A stretch of DNA of 64,000 nucleotides from CAWAYR01 sp050250875 (GCA_050250875.1 JBFWNV010000001.1:1922001-1986000), one strand, 5' to 3'; shown: positions 50,132 to 63,031, counted from the stretch's first letter. Program-made: numbers and translations. The notes: generated from the sequence alone by a model not told the origin.

Positions 50132-50996
50132 AGCCGCGCTGGTCGCCCTGGCCGCTGCCGTGGCCGCGCCGTCTTCCGGGCTGCTGGTGTCGCCGGCGGA
50201 GCTGGCCGCCCGCCTCGCGGCGCCCGGCGTCGTCGTCCTGCACGTCGAGGACCGGCCGGGCGACTTCGCCAACGGGCACGTCCCTGGCGCCAGGCTGGTC
50301 CGCTACGGCGACTTCGCCGTGGACGGGCCGACCGACCTCGGCTCGGAACTGCCGCCGATCGAGGCGCTGCGCGAGGTGTTCCATGCCGCCGGCGTCGGTG
50401 CGGCCTCGGAGGTGGTGGTCTACGGGTCGGCAATCGGCGCGACGCGGGCGTTCTTCACGCTCGACTACCTGGGCCACCCGAACGTGAAGCTGCTGAACGG
50501 CGGCATAGGGGCCTGGCGCACCGCCGGCCAGACGGTGGACCTGGGCCTCGCGGCGGCGCCGCCACGCGACCCGGGCACCCTGGCAAGGCTCACACCCAGG
50601 CCGCAGGTGGTGGCCCAGGCCGACTGGCTGGTGAAGCAGCTGGAGTCGCCGCGCATCGCCCTGGTCGACGCCCGCCCCGACGCCGAGTTCACCGGCGCCG
50701 ACGGCGGCATGGGCGGCATGCACCCGGCCGGGCATCTGGCCGGGGCCCGTCAGCTCGTCTGGACCGACCTGGTGAGCCGCTCCTCGCTGTTCCTCCCCGA
50801 CGCCGACCTGCGCGCCAGGCTCGAGGCCGCCGGCGCCCGGCCCGGCGTGGCGGTCGTGTCCTACTGTATGGTCGGCATGCGCGCCTCGGTGATCTACATC
50901 GTGGCCCGGCACCTGGGCTTCGACGCGAAGATGTACGACGGCTCGATCGTCGATTGGGGCAACCGCAAGCTGCCGGTGCGCAGCGGCCGGCCCTGA
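50121..50996 (+). CDS. Sulfurtransferase with tandem rhodanese domains
   Basis: This 291-residue protein has an N-terminal signal-like segment (ALVALAAAVAAPSSGLLVS) and two rhodanese domains. The first (VSPAELAARLAAPGVVVLHV onward) lacks a catalytic Cys, as is usual. The second has the active loop VVSYCMVGMRAS with Cys near residue 250. The family transfers sulfur from thiosulfate or 3-mercaptopyruvate to cyanide or thiols. The signal suggests periplasmic location. The ATG sits inside a dyad-symmetric element, suggesting regulation. It is followed 12 bases later by the PadR gene. Confidence 0.88.
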   Translation: MSTTAALVALAAAVAAPSSGLLVSPAELAARLAAPGVVVLHVEDRPGDFANGHVPGARLVRYGDFAVDGPTDLGSELPPIEALREVFHAAGVGAASEVVVYGSAIGATRAFFTLDYLGHPNVKLLNGGIGAWRTAGQTVDLGLAAAPPRDPGTLARLTPRPQVVAQADWLVKQLESPRIALVDARPDAEFTGADGGMGGMHPAGHLAGARQLVWTDLVSRSSLFLPDADLRARLEAAGARPGVAVVSYCMVGMRASVIYIVARHLGFDAKMYDGSIVDWGNRKLPVRSGRP

Positions 50997-51008
50997 CCGG
51001 AGATGGTC

Positions 51009-51344
51009 ATGCGTCCCAAATCTCTCGACCTCCTGCAGGGCACGCTCGACCTGCTGATCCTCAAGACGCTCGCCCTCGGCCCGAGGCACGGCTGGGGCAT
51101 CTCGCAGCGCATCCAGCAGACGTCCGACGACGTGCTGCGGGTCAACCAGGGCTCGCTCTACCCGGCGCTGCAGCGGCTCGAGACCGCCGGCTGGATCGAG
51201 GCCGAATGGGGCGCCTCGGACAACAACCGCCAGGCCAAGTTCTACCGGCTCACCAAGGCCGGCCAGAGGCAGCTGCGCGAGGAGCAGGCCTCGTGGGAGC
51301 GCATGACCGGCGCGGTGGCCAAGATCCTCTCGGTGCAGGGCTGA
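51009..51344 (+). CDS. PadR-family transcriptional regulator
   Basis: This 111-residue winged-helix regulator begins MRPKSLDLLQGTLDLLILKT and contains WGISQRIQQTSDDVLRVNQG and SLYPALQRLETAGWIEAEWG, the recognition helix and wing of PadR, then YRLTKAGQRQLREE. ATG 51009 is chosen because GGAG lies 6 bases upstream; ATG 51003 is the alternative. In Acidobacteriota a PadR gene very often precedes an ADOP permease, as here (7 bases before it), and probably controls that gene. Confidence 0.93.
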   Translation: MRPKSLDLLQGTLDLLILKTLALGPRHGWGISQRIQQTSDDVLRVNQGSLYPALQRLETAGWIEAEWGASDNNRQAKFYRLTKAGQRQLREEQASWERMTGAVAKILSVQG

Positions 51345-51351
51345 GACGGCC

Positions 51352-53997
51352 ATGTGGAAGCGGCTCACTCGACTGGTCCGCGGCGAAGAGCTCGATCGGC
51401 AGCTGAACGCCGAGGTGCGGTTCCACCTCGACATGGAAGCGGAGAAGTACATGCGGCAAGGCATGGATCCCGAGACCGCACGCCAGCAGGCGCTGAAGAA
51501 CTTCGGCCCGATGACCCGCCACGTCGAGGACACCCGCGAGGCCCGTGGCGTGAGCTGGATCGACGATTTCCTCCAGGACCTGCGCTATGCGGCCCGGACC
51601 CTGTGGAAGACGCCGGGCTACGCCGCCGTGGCCGTGCTCACGCTCGGCCTCGGCATCGGCGCCAACGCCGCCATCTTCAGCGTCGTGAACGGCGTGCTGT
51701 TCACGCCGCTGCCGTACGCCAACGGCCAGCGGCTGCTGCTGGTGAACCACGCCGCGCCGCTCGCCAACCAGCAGAACTTCGGCGTCTCGATCAAGGAGCT
51801 GTACGACTACCGCGAGCAGCTCGCCAGCATGGACGGCATGGTCGAGTTCCACCAGATGAACTTCGACCTGTTGCGCCGCGGCGAACCCGACCGGGTGGCC
51901 ACCGGCGTCGTCTCGCACAACTTCTTCGCCGTGCTCGGCATCCAGCCGATCCTCGGCCGCACCTTCTCGGACGCCGACGACGACGAGGGCGCCGAGGCGG
52001 TCCTGGTGCTGGGCTTCGACTACTGGACGACGCGCTTCGGGGCCGATCCGGCCATCGTCGGCCAGGTGTTCCAGATGAACGACCGGCCGCACACCGTGAT
52101 CGGCGTGCTGCCCGACGTGCCGCACTATCCCAACCGCGTCGACCTCTACATGCCGACCTCGGCGTGCCCGTTCCGCTCGGCGGCCGAGCGCAACATCGTG
52201 GCGAACCGGCGGGCGTTCTCCGGCCTGCAGGTCTTCGGGCTGGTCAGGGACGGGGTGTCGTTCGACGCCGCCGCCACCGAGGTGGCCACGGTGGGGCAGC
52301 GCTTCCAGCAGGACTTCCCGGACATCTACCGGGCCGAGACCGGCTTCCAGTCACGGACGTCGCCGGTGCTGGCCGCGCTCACCGCCACCGCCCGGCCGGT
52401 GTTGTGGCTGCTGCTGGCGACGACCGGGCTGGTGCTGCTGCTGGCCTGCGCCAACGTCGCCAACCTGACCCTGGCCCGCATGCTGCGCCGCGACCGTGAG
52501 TTCGCCATGCGGGTGGCGCTCGGCGCCGGCCGCGGCCGGCTGATCCGGCAGCTGCTGGCCGAGAGCACGCTGCTGGCCGCGGTGGCCGGGGGCGTCGGCC
52601 TCGGCTTCGCGTGGACGACGCTCGGCCTGCTCACCCGGTTCGTCAGCCGGTTCACCCAGCGCACCGAGGCCATCGGCCTCGACCCGTGGGTGCTGCTCTT
52701 CACGTTGACGGTGGCGATCGTGAGCGGCATCGTCTTCGGACTGGTGCCGGCGCTGTCGACGCGCACCGACGTGCTGCCGGCGCTGAAACAGGGCAGTCTG
52801 GGCTCGGGGGTGTCGGTGGGCCGCCGCCGGCTCCAGGACGCGCTGGTCGTCGCGCAGGTGGCGCTCTCGGTGGTGATGCTGGTCGGCGCCAGCCTGCTCC
52901 TGGCCAGCGTGTGGCGGCTGCAGCGCGTCGAGTCGGGCTACCGCACCGACCGTGTCCTCGCCGCCACGGTGTTCGGCAACTTCTCGAAATACCCCGACGC
53001 GCAGGCGCAGCTGCGGCTCTACGAGCCCCTGGTCGAGCGGCTGAATCAGCTGCCGGGCGTCGAATCGGCGGCCATCACCAACGCCGTGCCGCTGGTCGGC
53101 GCCAACCCCAACGAGACGCCGTTCGACATCGAAGGGCGGACGCCGGACCCGGCCCGCCGGCCGCGCGGCGACGTGCGCGTCGCCAGCCCGCGCTACTTCG
53201 ACACGCTGGGCATTCCCGTCCTTGCGGGCCGTGTCTTCACCGCGCTCGACCACAAGGACGCGCAGCGCGTCGTGGTGATCAACCAGGCGATGGTGCGCTT
53301 CTGGGAGGGCAGCGATCCGATCGGGGCGCGTCTGTCCACCGATAACGGCGACACGTGGTGGACGGTGGTGGGCGTGGTCGGCGACGTGCGCCAGTTCGGG
53401 CTCGACCGCGCCGCCGTGCCGCAGGCGTTCATCCCGCTGGCCCAGATGCCGACCGGCCTCGGCGGCCGGATCATGGTGCGCAGCGCCGGCGATCCGACGG
53501 CGCTGGCGCGATCGGTGGCCGACGCCGTGCACGCGCTCGATCCCGACATGCCGGTCGAGGACGTGCAGACCCTCGAGCAGGTGCGCAGCGACTCGCTGGC
53601 CCGGCCGCGGCTCACTGCGCTGCTGCTGGCCATTTTCGCCGCTCTGGCGATGGCCGTGACGCTGGCCGGCGTCACCGGTGTGATCGCCGCCAACGTCTCG
53701 CAGCGGACGCGGGAATTCGGCGTGCGGATGGCGCTGGGCGCCACCCGCGCCTGGGTGCTGACCATGGTGCTGAAGCAGGGCCTCGGCCTGGTGGCACTCG
53801 GCCTGGTGCTCGGACTGATTGGCGCGTCGATGTTCTCGACGGCCCTGTCGGCCTATCTCTTCGATACCCCGGCCCGCGACCCGCTGGTGCTGCTGGCGGT
53901 CACGGTGATCTTCCTGGTCGCCGGCGTGCTGGCGTGCCTGGGGCCGGCCCGCCGCGCCACCAGTGTCGACCCGCTGGTGGCGCTGCGCGCCGAGTAG
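51352..53997 (+). CDS. ADOP-type ABC transporter permease (MacB/FtsX-like)
   Basis: This 881-residue acidobacterial duplicated orphan permease starts with a soluble segment (LDRQLNAEVRFHLDMEAEKY, ARQQALKNFGPMTRHVEDTR). Then come two MacB/FtsX modules, each with a large periplasmic domain and four membrane helices: LGLGIGANAAIFSVVNGVLF and LLLACANVANLTLARMLRRD in the first, TALLLAIFAALAMAVTLAG and LACLGPARRATSVDPLVALR in the second. The family probably moves or extrudes substrates with an ATPase encoded elsewhere. The ATPase at 59435 is the nearest candidate. Confidence 0.95.
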   Translation: MWKRLTRLVRGEELDRQLNAEVRFHLDMEAEKYMRQGMDPETARQQALKNFGPMTRHVEDTREARGVSWIDDFLQDLRYAARTLWKTPGYAAVAVLTLGLGIGANAAIFSVVNGVLFTPLPYANGQRLLLVNHAAPLANQQNFGVSIKELYDYREQLASMDGMVEFHQMNFDLLRRGEPDRVATGVVSHNFFAVLGIQPILGRTFSDADDDEGAEAVLVLGFDYWTTRFGADPAIVGQVFQMNDRPHTVIGVLPDVPHYPNRVDLYMPTSACPFRSAAERNIVANRRAFSGLQVFGLVRDGVSFDAAATEVATVGQRFQQDFPDIYRAETGFQSRTSPVLAALTATARPVLWLLLATTGLVLLLACANVANLTLARMLRRDREFAMRVALGAGRGRLIRQLLAESTLLAAVAGGVGLGFAWTTLGLLTRFVSRFTQRTEAIGLDPWVLLFTLTVAIVSGIVFGLVPALSTRTDVLPALKQGSLGSGVSVGRRRLQDALVVAQVALSVVMLVGASLLLASVWRLQRVESGYRTDRVLAATVFGNFSKYPDAQAQLRLYEPLVERLNQLPGVESAAITNAVPLVGANPNETPFDIEGRTPDPARRPRGDVRVASPRYFDTLGIPVLAGRVFTALDHKDAQRVVVINQAMVRFWEGSDPIGARLSTDNGDTWWTVVGVVGDVRQFGLDRAAVPQAFIPLAQMPTGLGGRIMVRSAGDPTALARSVADAVHALDPDMPVEDVQTLEQVRSDSLARPRLTALLLAIFAALAMAVTLAGVTGVIAANVSQRTREFGVRMALGATRAWVLTMVLKQGLGLVALGLVLGLIGASMFSTALSAYLFDTPARDPLVLLAVTVIFLVAGVLACLGPARRATSVDPLVALRAE

Positions 53998-54007
53998 TCA
54001 CGGCAAC

Positions 54008-54556
54008 CTACAGCCGCAGGCCTTCGACGAAGCGGAAGTTCGGCAGTTCGGCGAGCACGCGCACCGGCTTGAACCCGGCGCGATCGAGTTCCTGCAGCGA
54101 GTCGTAGCCGCCCGGCCGGGCCGTGGCCTTGGCGAACAGGCCGCTCGCGCCGAGACCTTCCACCACCTCGATGCGGCCGCCCTTGCGCAGCACCCGCCGC
54201 GCCTCGGCGAGCAGCGCCGCGCGCACGGCGCCGTCGCGGCCGGCGAAGCCGCCCTGGGTGTCGTCGATCACCGCCAGGTCGAACGCATCGGCGTCGAACC
54301 CCACCTGGCCCTCGCGCCAGACCTTCTGATCGATCAGAAACCCCTCGCGGGCGGCGGCGACGCGGGCCCGCACCGCCTGATGCTCGTCGAAGACCACCGC
54401 GGCGGCGGTGCCGCTCAAGCCCACCTTGGCGCCGAGCCCGGCCAGCAGCACCGCGTCGTCGCAGCCGACCAGCAGGAAGCGTTCGCCCATGCGCACGCCG
54501 GTCATCGACACCTGCAGCGGATCGATCGCCGGCTGGCGGAAGAACTTGAACAGCAT
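54008..54556 (-). CDS. Class I SAM-dependent methyltransferase-like protein
   Basis: This 182-residue protein looks like a small methyltransferase fold: GERFLLVGCDDAVLLAGLG at motif I, where the usual GxGxG is degenerate, then LAVIDDTQGGF, RRVLRKGGRIEVVEGLG and the late strand FKPVRVLAELPNFRFVEG. The degenerate glycine loop makes SAM binding uncertain. No substrate can be proposed. A TATCAT element (54568-54563) is 6 bases before the ATG, so the mRNA is probably leaderless. It converges on the ADOP permease and diverges from the inositol-phosphate synthase. Confidence 0.78.
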   Translation of the reverse strand: MLFKFFRQPAIDPLQVSMTGVRMGERFLLVGCDDAVLLAGLGAKVGLSGTAAAVVFDEHQAVRARVAAAREGFLIDQKVWREGQVGFDADAFDLAVIDDTQGGFAGRDGAVRAALLAEARRVLRKGGRIEVVEGLGASGLFAKATARPGGYDSLQELDRAGFKPVRVLAELPNFRFVEGLRL

Positions 54557-54562
54557 CCGGCC

Positions 54563-54568
54563 ATGATA
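54563..54568 (-). promoter_or_regulatory. Putative -10 element (TATCAT) of the methyltransferase-like gene
   Basis: The minus-strand hexamer lies 6 bases before the ATG at 54556, giving a predicted leaderless mRNA. Confidence 0.45.
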
Positions 54569-54598
54569 GCCGCGCCAGCCGGTCGTCTCGACCCCGCG

Positions 54599-54607
54599 TG
54601 CTATATT
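54599..54607 (+). promoter_or_regulatory. Extended -10 element (TGC-TATATT) of inositol-phosphate synthase
   Basis: TATATT preceded by TGC lies 6 bases before the GTG at 54614. It supports that start and a leaderless transcript. Confidence 0.55.
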
Positions 54608-54613
54608 TCACGA

Positions 54614-55927
<1,314 letters not shown>

Positions 55928-55947
55928 GCAGGGAACAGGAGGGACGC

Positions 55948-56862
55948 ATGGCCAGCGAGACGAACCGGCGTGAGTTCCTGGCCCTGATCGCTGCCGGCGG
56001 CCTCTCGAGTCTCGGCGGTCGAATTGCGCTTGCCCAGCGCGCGATGCCGACCCGGCGCATTCCGGTCAGTGGCGAAGGCCTGCCGATGATCGGCCTCGGT
56101 TCCAGCAAGGTGGTCGAGGAGATCGCCAGGCACGGCGAGGAGCCGGTGCGGCGGGTGCTGCGCACCCTGGCCGCGCAGGGCGGCAAGGTCGTCGACACCT
56201 GGCCGCGCAACCCGGCCAACGACGGCCGCTTCGGTGCTGTCATCAACGAACCCGAGCTGCGCGGGCTTTTCGTCACCACCAAAATCGACAAGGTCGGCAA
56301 GGACGCCGGCATCGCCCAGTTCCGTGACGCGCAGCGTCTCTACGGGCGGAAGCCCATCGACCTGGTCCAGATCTTCAGCCTCACGGATCTCGAGACCCAC
56401 TGGCCGAGCCTGCGGGCGTGGAAGGACGCCGGGGAGGCGCGCTACATCGGCGTCACCGTGTCGGAGCCGCGGCTGCACGGTGCGCTCGAGGCGTTCCTGA
56501 GGAAGGAACGGCCCGACTTCACGCAGGTGAACTACTCGATCACCGAACGCGAGGCCGAGACCACGGTCCTGCCGCTGGCCGCCGACCGCGGGGTCGCGGT
56601 GCTGGTCAACCGGCCGTTCATGAACGGCGCCTACTTCAAGCGGCTGCAGGGCAAGCCCCTGCCGCCGTGGGCGACCGAACTCGGCGCCGCCACCTGGGCG
56701 CAGTTGTCGCTCAAGTACATCCTGGCCCACCCGGCGGTCACCTGCGTGCTCACCGAGACCAGCAACCCGCACCACATGGAAGAGAACGCCGCGGCGGCGT
56801 TCGGCACGCCGCCCGACGAGGCGGCGCGGCGGCGGATGCGCGAGTTCATCGCCACGGTGTGA
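55948..56862 (+). CDS. Tat-exported aldo/keto reductase homologue lacking key catalytic residues
   Basis: This 304-residue protein begins with a twin-arginine signal (NRREFLALIAAGGLSSLGG) and AGGAGGG just before the ATG. The AKR barrel is recognisable (PMIGLGSSKV, VVDTWPRN, GLFVTTKIDKVG, TQVNYSITEREAETTVLPLA). Of the usual tetrad, Asp (VVDT) and Lys (TTKI) remain. The Tyr expected in DTAxxYG is absent (DTWPRNP), and the His expected in the following strand is not seen (LVQIFSL). It may be a non-enzymatic or altered-function periplasmic protein. It lies between inositol-phosphate synthase and acetyl-CoA synthetase on the same strand. Confidence 0.85.
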   Translation: MASETNRREFLALIAAGGLSSLGGRIALAQRAMPTRRIPVSGEGLPMIGLGSSKVVEEIARHGEEPVRRVLRTLAAQGGKVVDTWPRNPANDGRFGAVINEPELRGLFVTTKIDKVGKDAGIAQFRDAQRLYGRKPIDLVQIFSLTDLETHWPSLRAWKDAGEARYIGVTVSEPRLHGALEAFLRKERPDFTQVNYSITEREAETTVLPLAADRGVAVLVNRPFMNGAYFKRLQGKPLPPWATELGAATWAQLSLKYILAHPAVTCVLTETSNPHHMEENAAAAFGTPPDEAARRRMREFIATV

Positions 56863-56903
56863 AGTCCGGCCGATCAGCCGCTGCATCACCACAGTGGCGG
56901 CGA

Positions 56904-56909
56904 TAGAAT
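56904..56909 (+). promoter_or_regulatory. Putative -10 element (TAGAAT) of acetyl-CoA synthetase
   Basis: It lies 6 bases before the ATG at 56916, giving a predicted leaderless mRNA. Confidence 0.45.
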
Positions 56910-56915
56910 CGGCGC

Positions 56916-58892
<1,977 letters not shown>

Positions 58893-58904
58893 AGACCTGA
58901 CGAC

Positions 58905-59016
58905 GTAGGGACCGGGGACCAGGGACCAGGGAGGCAGCTTGGTGTTCAGCACGCCGCGGAACGCGGCGTGACAAGGGCTGTTCCCTGATCCCTGGTCCCC
59001 GGTCCCTGGTCCCTAC
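58905..59016. terminator. Nested heptameric-repeat hairpin between convergent genes
   Basis: GGGACCA-type units at 58905-58932 pair with the inverse array at 58981-59016. Inside lies a perfect 8-bp stem (CACGCCGC/GCGGCGTG, 58950-58970). There is no T-run, so it is not a classical terminator, but it could block polymerase or stabilise both 3' ends. Confidence 0.55.
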
Positions 59017-59019
59017 CGG

Positions 59020-59223
59020 TCACTTCTCGAGAATGAACGTCACCTTCAGGTTGACGCGGTACTCGGTGATCCTGCCCTTCTCGACCACCACCTTCATGTC
59101 CTGCACCCAGGCGCCCTCGACGTTCTTCAGTGTCTTGGAGGCGCGGGCGACGCCCTGCTCGACGGCGTCCTCGAAGCTCTTCTTCGACGCGGCGATGATT
59201 TCGGTGACTCGTGCGACAGCCAT
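59020..59223 (-). CDS. Dodecin family flavin-binding protein
   Basis: This 67-residue protein matches dodecin: MAVARVTEIIAASKKSFEDAV, RASKTLKNVEGAWVQDMKVVV with the flavin-stacking Trp, and YRVNLKVTFILEK. Dodecins form hollow 12-mers that store flavins or CoA in the cytosol. AGGAG eight bases before ATG 59223 selects this start over a GTG at 59232 that would overlap the Shine-Dalgarno sequence. It lies between a strong bidirectional repeat hairpin and two further hairpins in its upstream region. Confidence 0.95.
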   Translation of the reverse strand: MAVARVTEIIAASKKSFEDAVEQGVARASKTLKNVEGAWVQDMKVVVEKGRITEYRVNLKVTFILEK

Positions 59224-59238
59224 GATGACCACTCCTCG

Positions 59239-59292
59239 GTGACGGCACCCGGGGGAGGGCCGTCACTGCCGGCGGGGCCGTGACGGCCCCGC
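59239..59292. other. Two consecutive hairpins upstream of the dodecin gene
   Basis: Stem 1 is GTGACGGC/GCCGTCAC (59239-59266, 12-base loop). Stem 2 is GCGGGGCC/GGCCCCGC (59272-59292, 5-base loop). Both contain perfect 8-bp stems and lie in the 211-base gap between divergent dodecin and ABC genes. They could be an operator or a structured leader; no known riboswitch was recognised. Confidence 0.45.
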
Positions 59293-59434
59293 GAAGCCGC
59301 CATCGTATCGCGGCGGCGCGCAGTCCCGGCAGCCTGCGGGCTGCGGCGAGGAACCTCATCCACGCTTCCGACGTCTGTGATGAAATGGAGAACCGGCTCG
59401 AGCGGCCCGATGGCCGGGCCGAGCGCCCCTGCCC

Positions 59435-60121
59435 ATGGCCCTGATCGAGACCCAAGACCTGTGGAAGACCTACACGATGGGCGACGAGGAGATCCACGCC
59501 CTCCGCGGGGTCAGCATCCAGATCGACAAGGGCGAGTACGTGGCCATCATGGGGCCGTCGGGCTCGGGCAAGTCGACCCTGATGAACCTCATCGGCTGCC
59601 TCGACACCCCGAGCAAGGGCACCTACCTCCTGAACGGCAAGGAGGTCAGCACGATGAACGACAACGAGCTGGCGCGCATCCGCAACGAAGAGATCGGGTT
59701 CGTGTTCCAGACCTTCAACCTGCTGCCGCGGGCCACGGCGCTGCACAACGTCGAGCTGCCGCTGGTCTACGCCGGTGTGCCGGCCAAAGTGCGCCTGGAA
59801 CGGGCTCGCCAGGCGCTCGAGAAGGTGGAGCTCAGCCAGCGCATGAGCCACAAGCCGAACGAGCTGTCGGGCGGCCAGCGGCAGCGCGTGGCGATCGCCA
59901 GGGCCTTGGTCAACAACCCCTCGATCCTGCTGGCCGACGAGCCCACCGGCAACCTCGACTCGAAGACCGGCGTCGAGATCATGGCGCTGTTCGAGCGGCT
60001 GCACGCCGGCGGCAACACCATCGTGATCGTCACCCACGAAGCCGACGTCGCCGCCTACGCCAAGCGGCAGATCCTCATCCGCGACGGGCAGGTCGAGAAG
60101 GACGTCCGTCAGGCCGCCTAG
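59435..60121 (+). CDS. ABC transporter ATP-binding protein (MacB/LolD type)
   Basis: This 228-residue ATPase has Walker A GPSGSGKST, the Q-loop in FVFQTFNLLPRA, signature LSGGQRQRVAIARAL, Walker B ILLADEPTGNLDS and the switch His in IVTHEADVA. The sequence fits the LolD/MacB group that works with FtsX-like permeases. No permease is adjacent. The orphan ADOP permease at 51352 is the only one of that type in the window and could be its partner. No clear Shine-Dalgarno sequence precedes the ATG. Confidence 0.93.
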   Translation: MALIETQDLWKTYTMGDEEIHALRGVSIQIDKGEYVAIMGPSGSGKSTLMNLIGCLDTPSKGTYLLNGKEVSTMNDNELARIRNEEIGFVFQTFNLLPRATALHNVELPLVYAGVPAKVRLERARQALEKVELSQRMSHKPNELSGGQRQRVAIARALVNNPSILLADEPTGNLDSKTGVEIMALFERLHAGGNTIVIVTHEADVAAYAKRQILIRDGQVEKDVRQAA

Positions 60122-60134
60122 CTGCCAGCCCTGG

Positions 60135-61040
60135 CTACGGCTGCGGCACGATCCGCGCGCTGGTGGTGAAGCGGCGGTAGTTCGTGTAGACGGCTTCGCC
60201 CTCGCCGCGGTCGCGCGGCGGATACAGGAACTCCTCGTACATCTTCTCGGGTACCCACACGTCCAGCACCGGCTCGCGGGCGAACTCCACCCGGACCACG
60301 GCGTCGATCGCCCGGGCGCCGTGCTGCGCGTCGCGGGTCCGCACCTCGGCGCGGCACAGCCGGCCGCTCTCCGGCTCGACCCACGCGAACACGCGGCTGG
60401 GCATGTTGCCGCCCGCGGGGCTCTGGATGAGGGTCGGCGTCACTGTCTCCTCGAGCATCAGCCGGATGGTCGCGCAGTGGTCGGTGCGGGCCATCTCTTG
60501 GGCGGTGACCGCGAACCGCCCCTGATTGCGGCGATGCAGCAGTTCCAGCGGCAGACTCGGCAGGTTGATGGTGCGGGCCGCGCCCAGATTGTCCCGGGCG
60601 CTCTCGAGCAGCAGCGTCATCGCCCGCTCGCGCGAGTCGTCGGTCTGCGCCTTCAGAAGGTCGAGCAGGGCCGGTCCGTTGCGGCGCACGGCGCGGCCGC
60701 CGATGCTCGTGACGTCGCGATAGCCGAGCCAGCCGGCGTTACCCGGCAGTGGGACGAAGGCGACATCCGAGACCAGGGAGCGGACGCGGCTGGTGTCGCG
60801 GGCGTCCTGGCCGGTCAAGACGCCGTCGATCACGACGGCCCCTGCTCCGCCACGCCTGATCGGCCACTGCCGCAGCCGCTCCTCGGCGATGAGGGTGCTC
60901 AGCTCCTGTTCGTAGCCGTCGAGATAGGCGAGCAGGCGCTCTCGGACGACCTCCCGGTCGGGCTCCTGGCGGGCCGGGACCGTGGCGGCGGACAGGAAGA
61001 ACAGGATCGCAGCGCCGAGCCGTCGATGCGTGGCCATCAT
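60135..61040 (-). CDS. Secreted protein of unknown function
   Basis: This 301-residue protein has a signal peptide (LGAAILFFLSAATVPARQ). The mature part contains YEQELSTLIAEERLRQWPIR, a segment with SDVAFVPLPGNAGWLGYRDV and INLPSLPLELLHRRNQGRF, a pattern I associate with an unnamed family abundant in Acidobacteriota. No catalytic motif is seen. GGGAGGCG upstream supports the start. An eight-unit GAGCCCC repeat separates it from the oligopeptide ABC genes. Confidence 0.8.
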   Translation of the reverse strand: MMATHRRLGAAILFFLSAATVPARQEPDREVVRERLLAYLDGYEQELSTLIAEERLRQWPIRRGGAGAVVIDGVLTGQDARDTSRVRSLVSDVAFVPLPGNAGWLGYRDVTSIGGRAVRRNGPALLDLLKAQTDDSRERAMTLLLESARDNLGAARTINLPSLPLELLHRRNQGRFAVTAQEMARTDHCATIRLMLEETVTPTLIQSPAGGNMPSRVFAWVEPESGRLCRAEVRTRDAQHGARAIDAVVRVEFAREPVLDVWVPEKMYEEFLYPPRDRGEGEAVYTNYRRFTTSARIVPQP

Positions 61041-61045
61041 CGCCT

Positions 61046-61102
61046 CCCGAGCCCCGAGCCCCGAGCCCCGAGCCCCGAGCCCCGAGCCCCGAGCCCCGAG
61101 CC
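61046..61102. repeat. Tandem CCCCGAG array, eight units
   Basis: This is the longest and cleanest of the window's heptameric arrays: eight consecutive CCCGAG/CCCCGAG units between the start of the secreted-protein gene and the stop of the ABC ATPase gene (both minus strand). Confidence 0.88.
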
Positions 61103-61109
61103 GCTAGTT

Positions 61110-61990
61110 CTATATCGCCGCCAGGTGCCCCGGTTCCACCTCGACGAGCGGCGCCTCACGGTTCACCAGGGCCGGGTCGAGTTCGATCCGCTGCCGCGGC
61201 GCGTCGGGGTCGGTCACCGGAATTGCCGAGAGCAGCGCCCGTGTGTAGGCGTGCGCGGGATTGGCGAAAAGCGCCTCGGTGTCGCCCATCTCGACGATCT
61301 TGCCCAGGTACATCACCGCCACCCGCCGGCAGATGTGCCGCACCAGCCGCAGATCGTGGGCGATGAACAGGTAGGTGAGCTGCAGGCGCTGCTGCAGGTC
61401 CATCAGCAGGTTGATCACCTGCGCCTGGATCGAGACGTCGAGGGCCGATACCGGCTCGTCGGCGATGATGAACTTCGGCTCGAGCGCGAGCGCGCGGGCG
61501 AGGCCGATGCGCTGCCGCTGGCCGCCGCTGAACTCGTGCGGGTAGCGTTCGAGATGGGCCGGATCGAGGCCGACCAGGTGGAACAGCTCGGCGACGCGGT
61601 CGGCCCGTTCGCTCCGCGACCCCAGCTTGTGGATCGCCAGCGGTTCGTCGACGATCTCGCGGGCGCGCATCCGCGGGTTCAGCGACGAGTAGGGGTCCTG
61701 GAAGATCATCTGCAGATGACGGCGCGCGGCGCGCATCCGCGCGCTGGAGAACTCCAGCACGTTCTCGCCCCGGTAGCGCACCTCGCCCGACGACGGCTCG
61801 ATCAGCCGCAGCATGCAGCGGCCGGTCGTGCTCTTGCCGCTGCCCGACTCGCCGACCAGGCCGAACGTCTCGCCCTCGGCGATGGCGAAGCTGACGCCGT
61901 CCACGGCCCGCACCACCGTGCCGGCGCGGAACAGCCCGCCGCCACGCGGGAAGTGCTTCGTGAGATCGCGGACCTCGACCAGCGGCGCGG

Positions 61991-61994
<4 letters not shown>
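61110..61994 (-). CDS. Oligopeptide/dipeptide ABC transporter ATP-binding protein (DppF/OppF-like)
   Basis: This 294-residue ATPase has Walker A GESGSGKST, the Q-loop in MIFQDPYSSLNPRM, signature FSGGQRQRIGLARAL, Walker B FIIADEPVSALD, switch His in FIAHDL and the oligopeptide-family C-terminal segment ANPAHAYTRALLSAIPV with a following Asp/Pro-rich part. The GTG at 61994 overlaps the DppD-like stop (GTGA), so the two are co-translated and probably pair as a heterodimer. The permeases and binding protein are not in the window. Confidence 0.93.
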
Positions 61995-62986
<992 letters not shown>

Positions 62987-63000
62987 CAGCGGCCCTTCCC

Positions 63001-63030
63001 GGAGTCCCGAGCCCCGAGCCTCGAGCCCCG
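63001..63030. repeat. Heptameric repeat between the mutase stop and the DppD-like gene
   Basis: Four GAGCCCC-like units with small variations lie immediately after the stop codon of the mutase gene. Confidence 0.7.
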
Positions 63031-63031
63031 G

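Noticed and set aside
52351..53532. Long minus-strand ORF opposite the ADOP permease
   Set aside because: It is antisense to conserved membrane-protein sequence and shows no domain.
61046..61102. Possible CRISPR array
   Set aside because: The repeats are contiguous 7-bp units with no spacers and no cas genes nearby.
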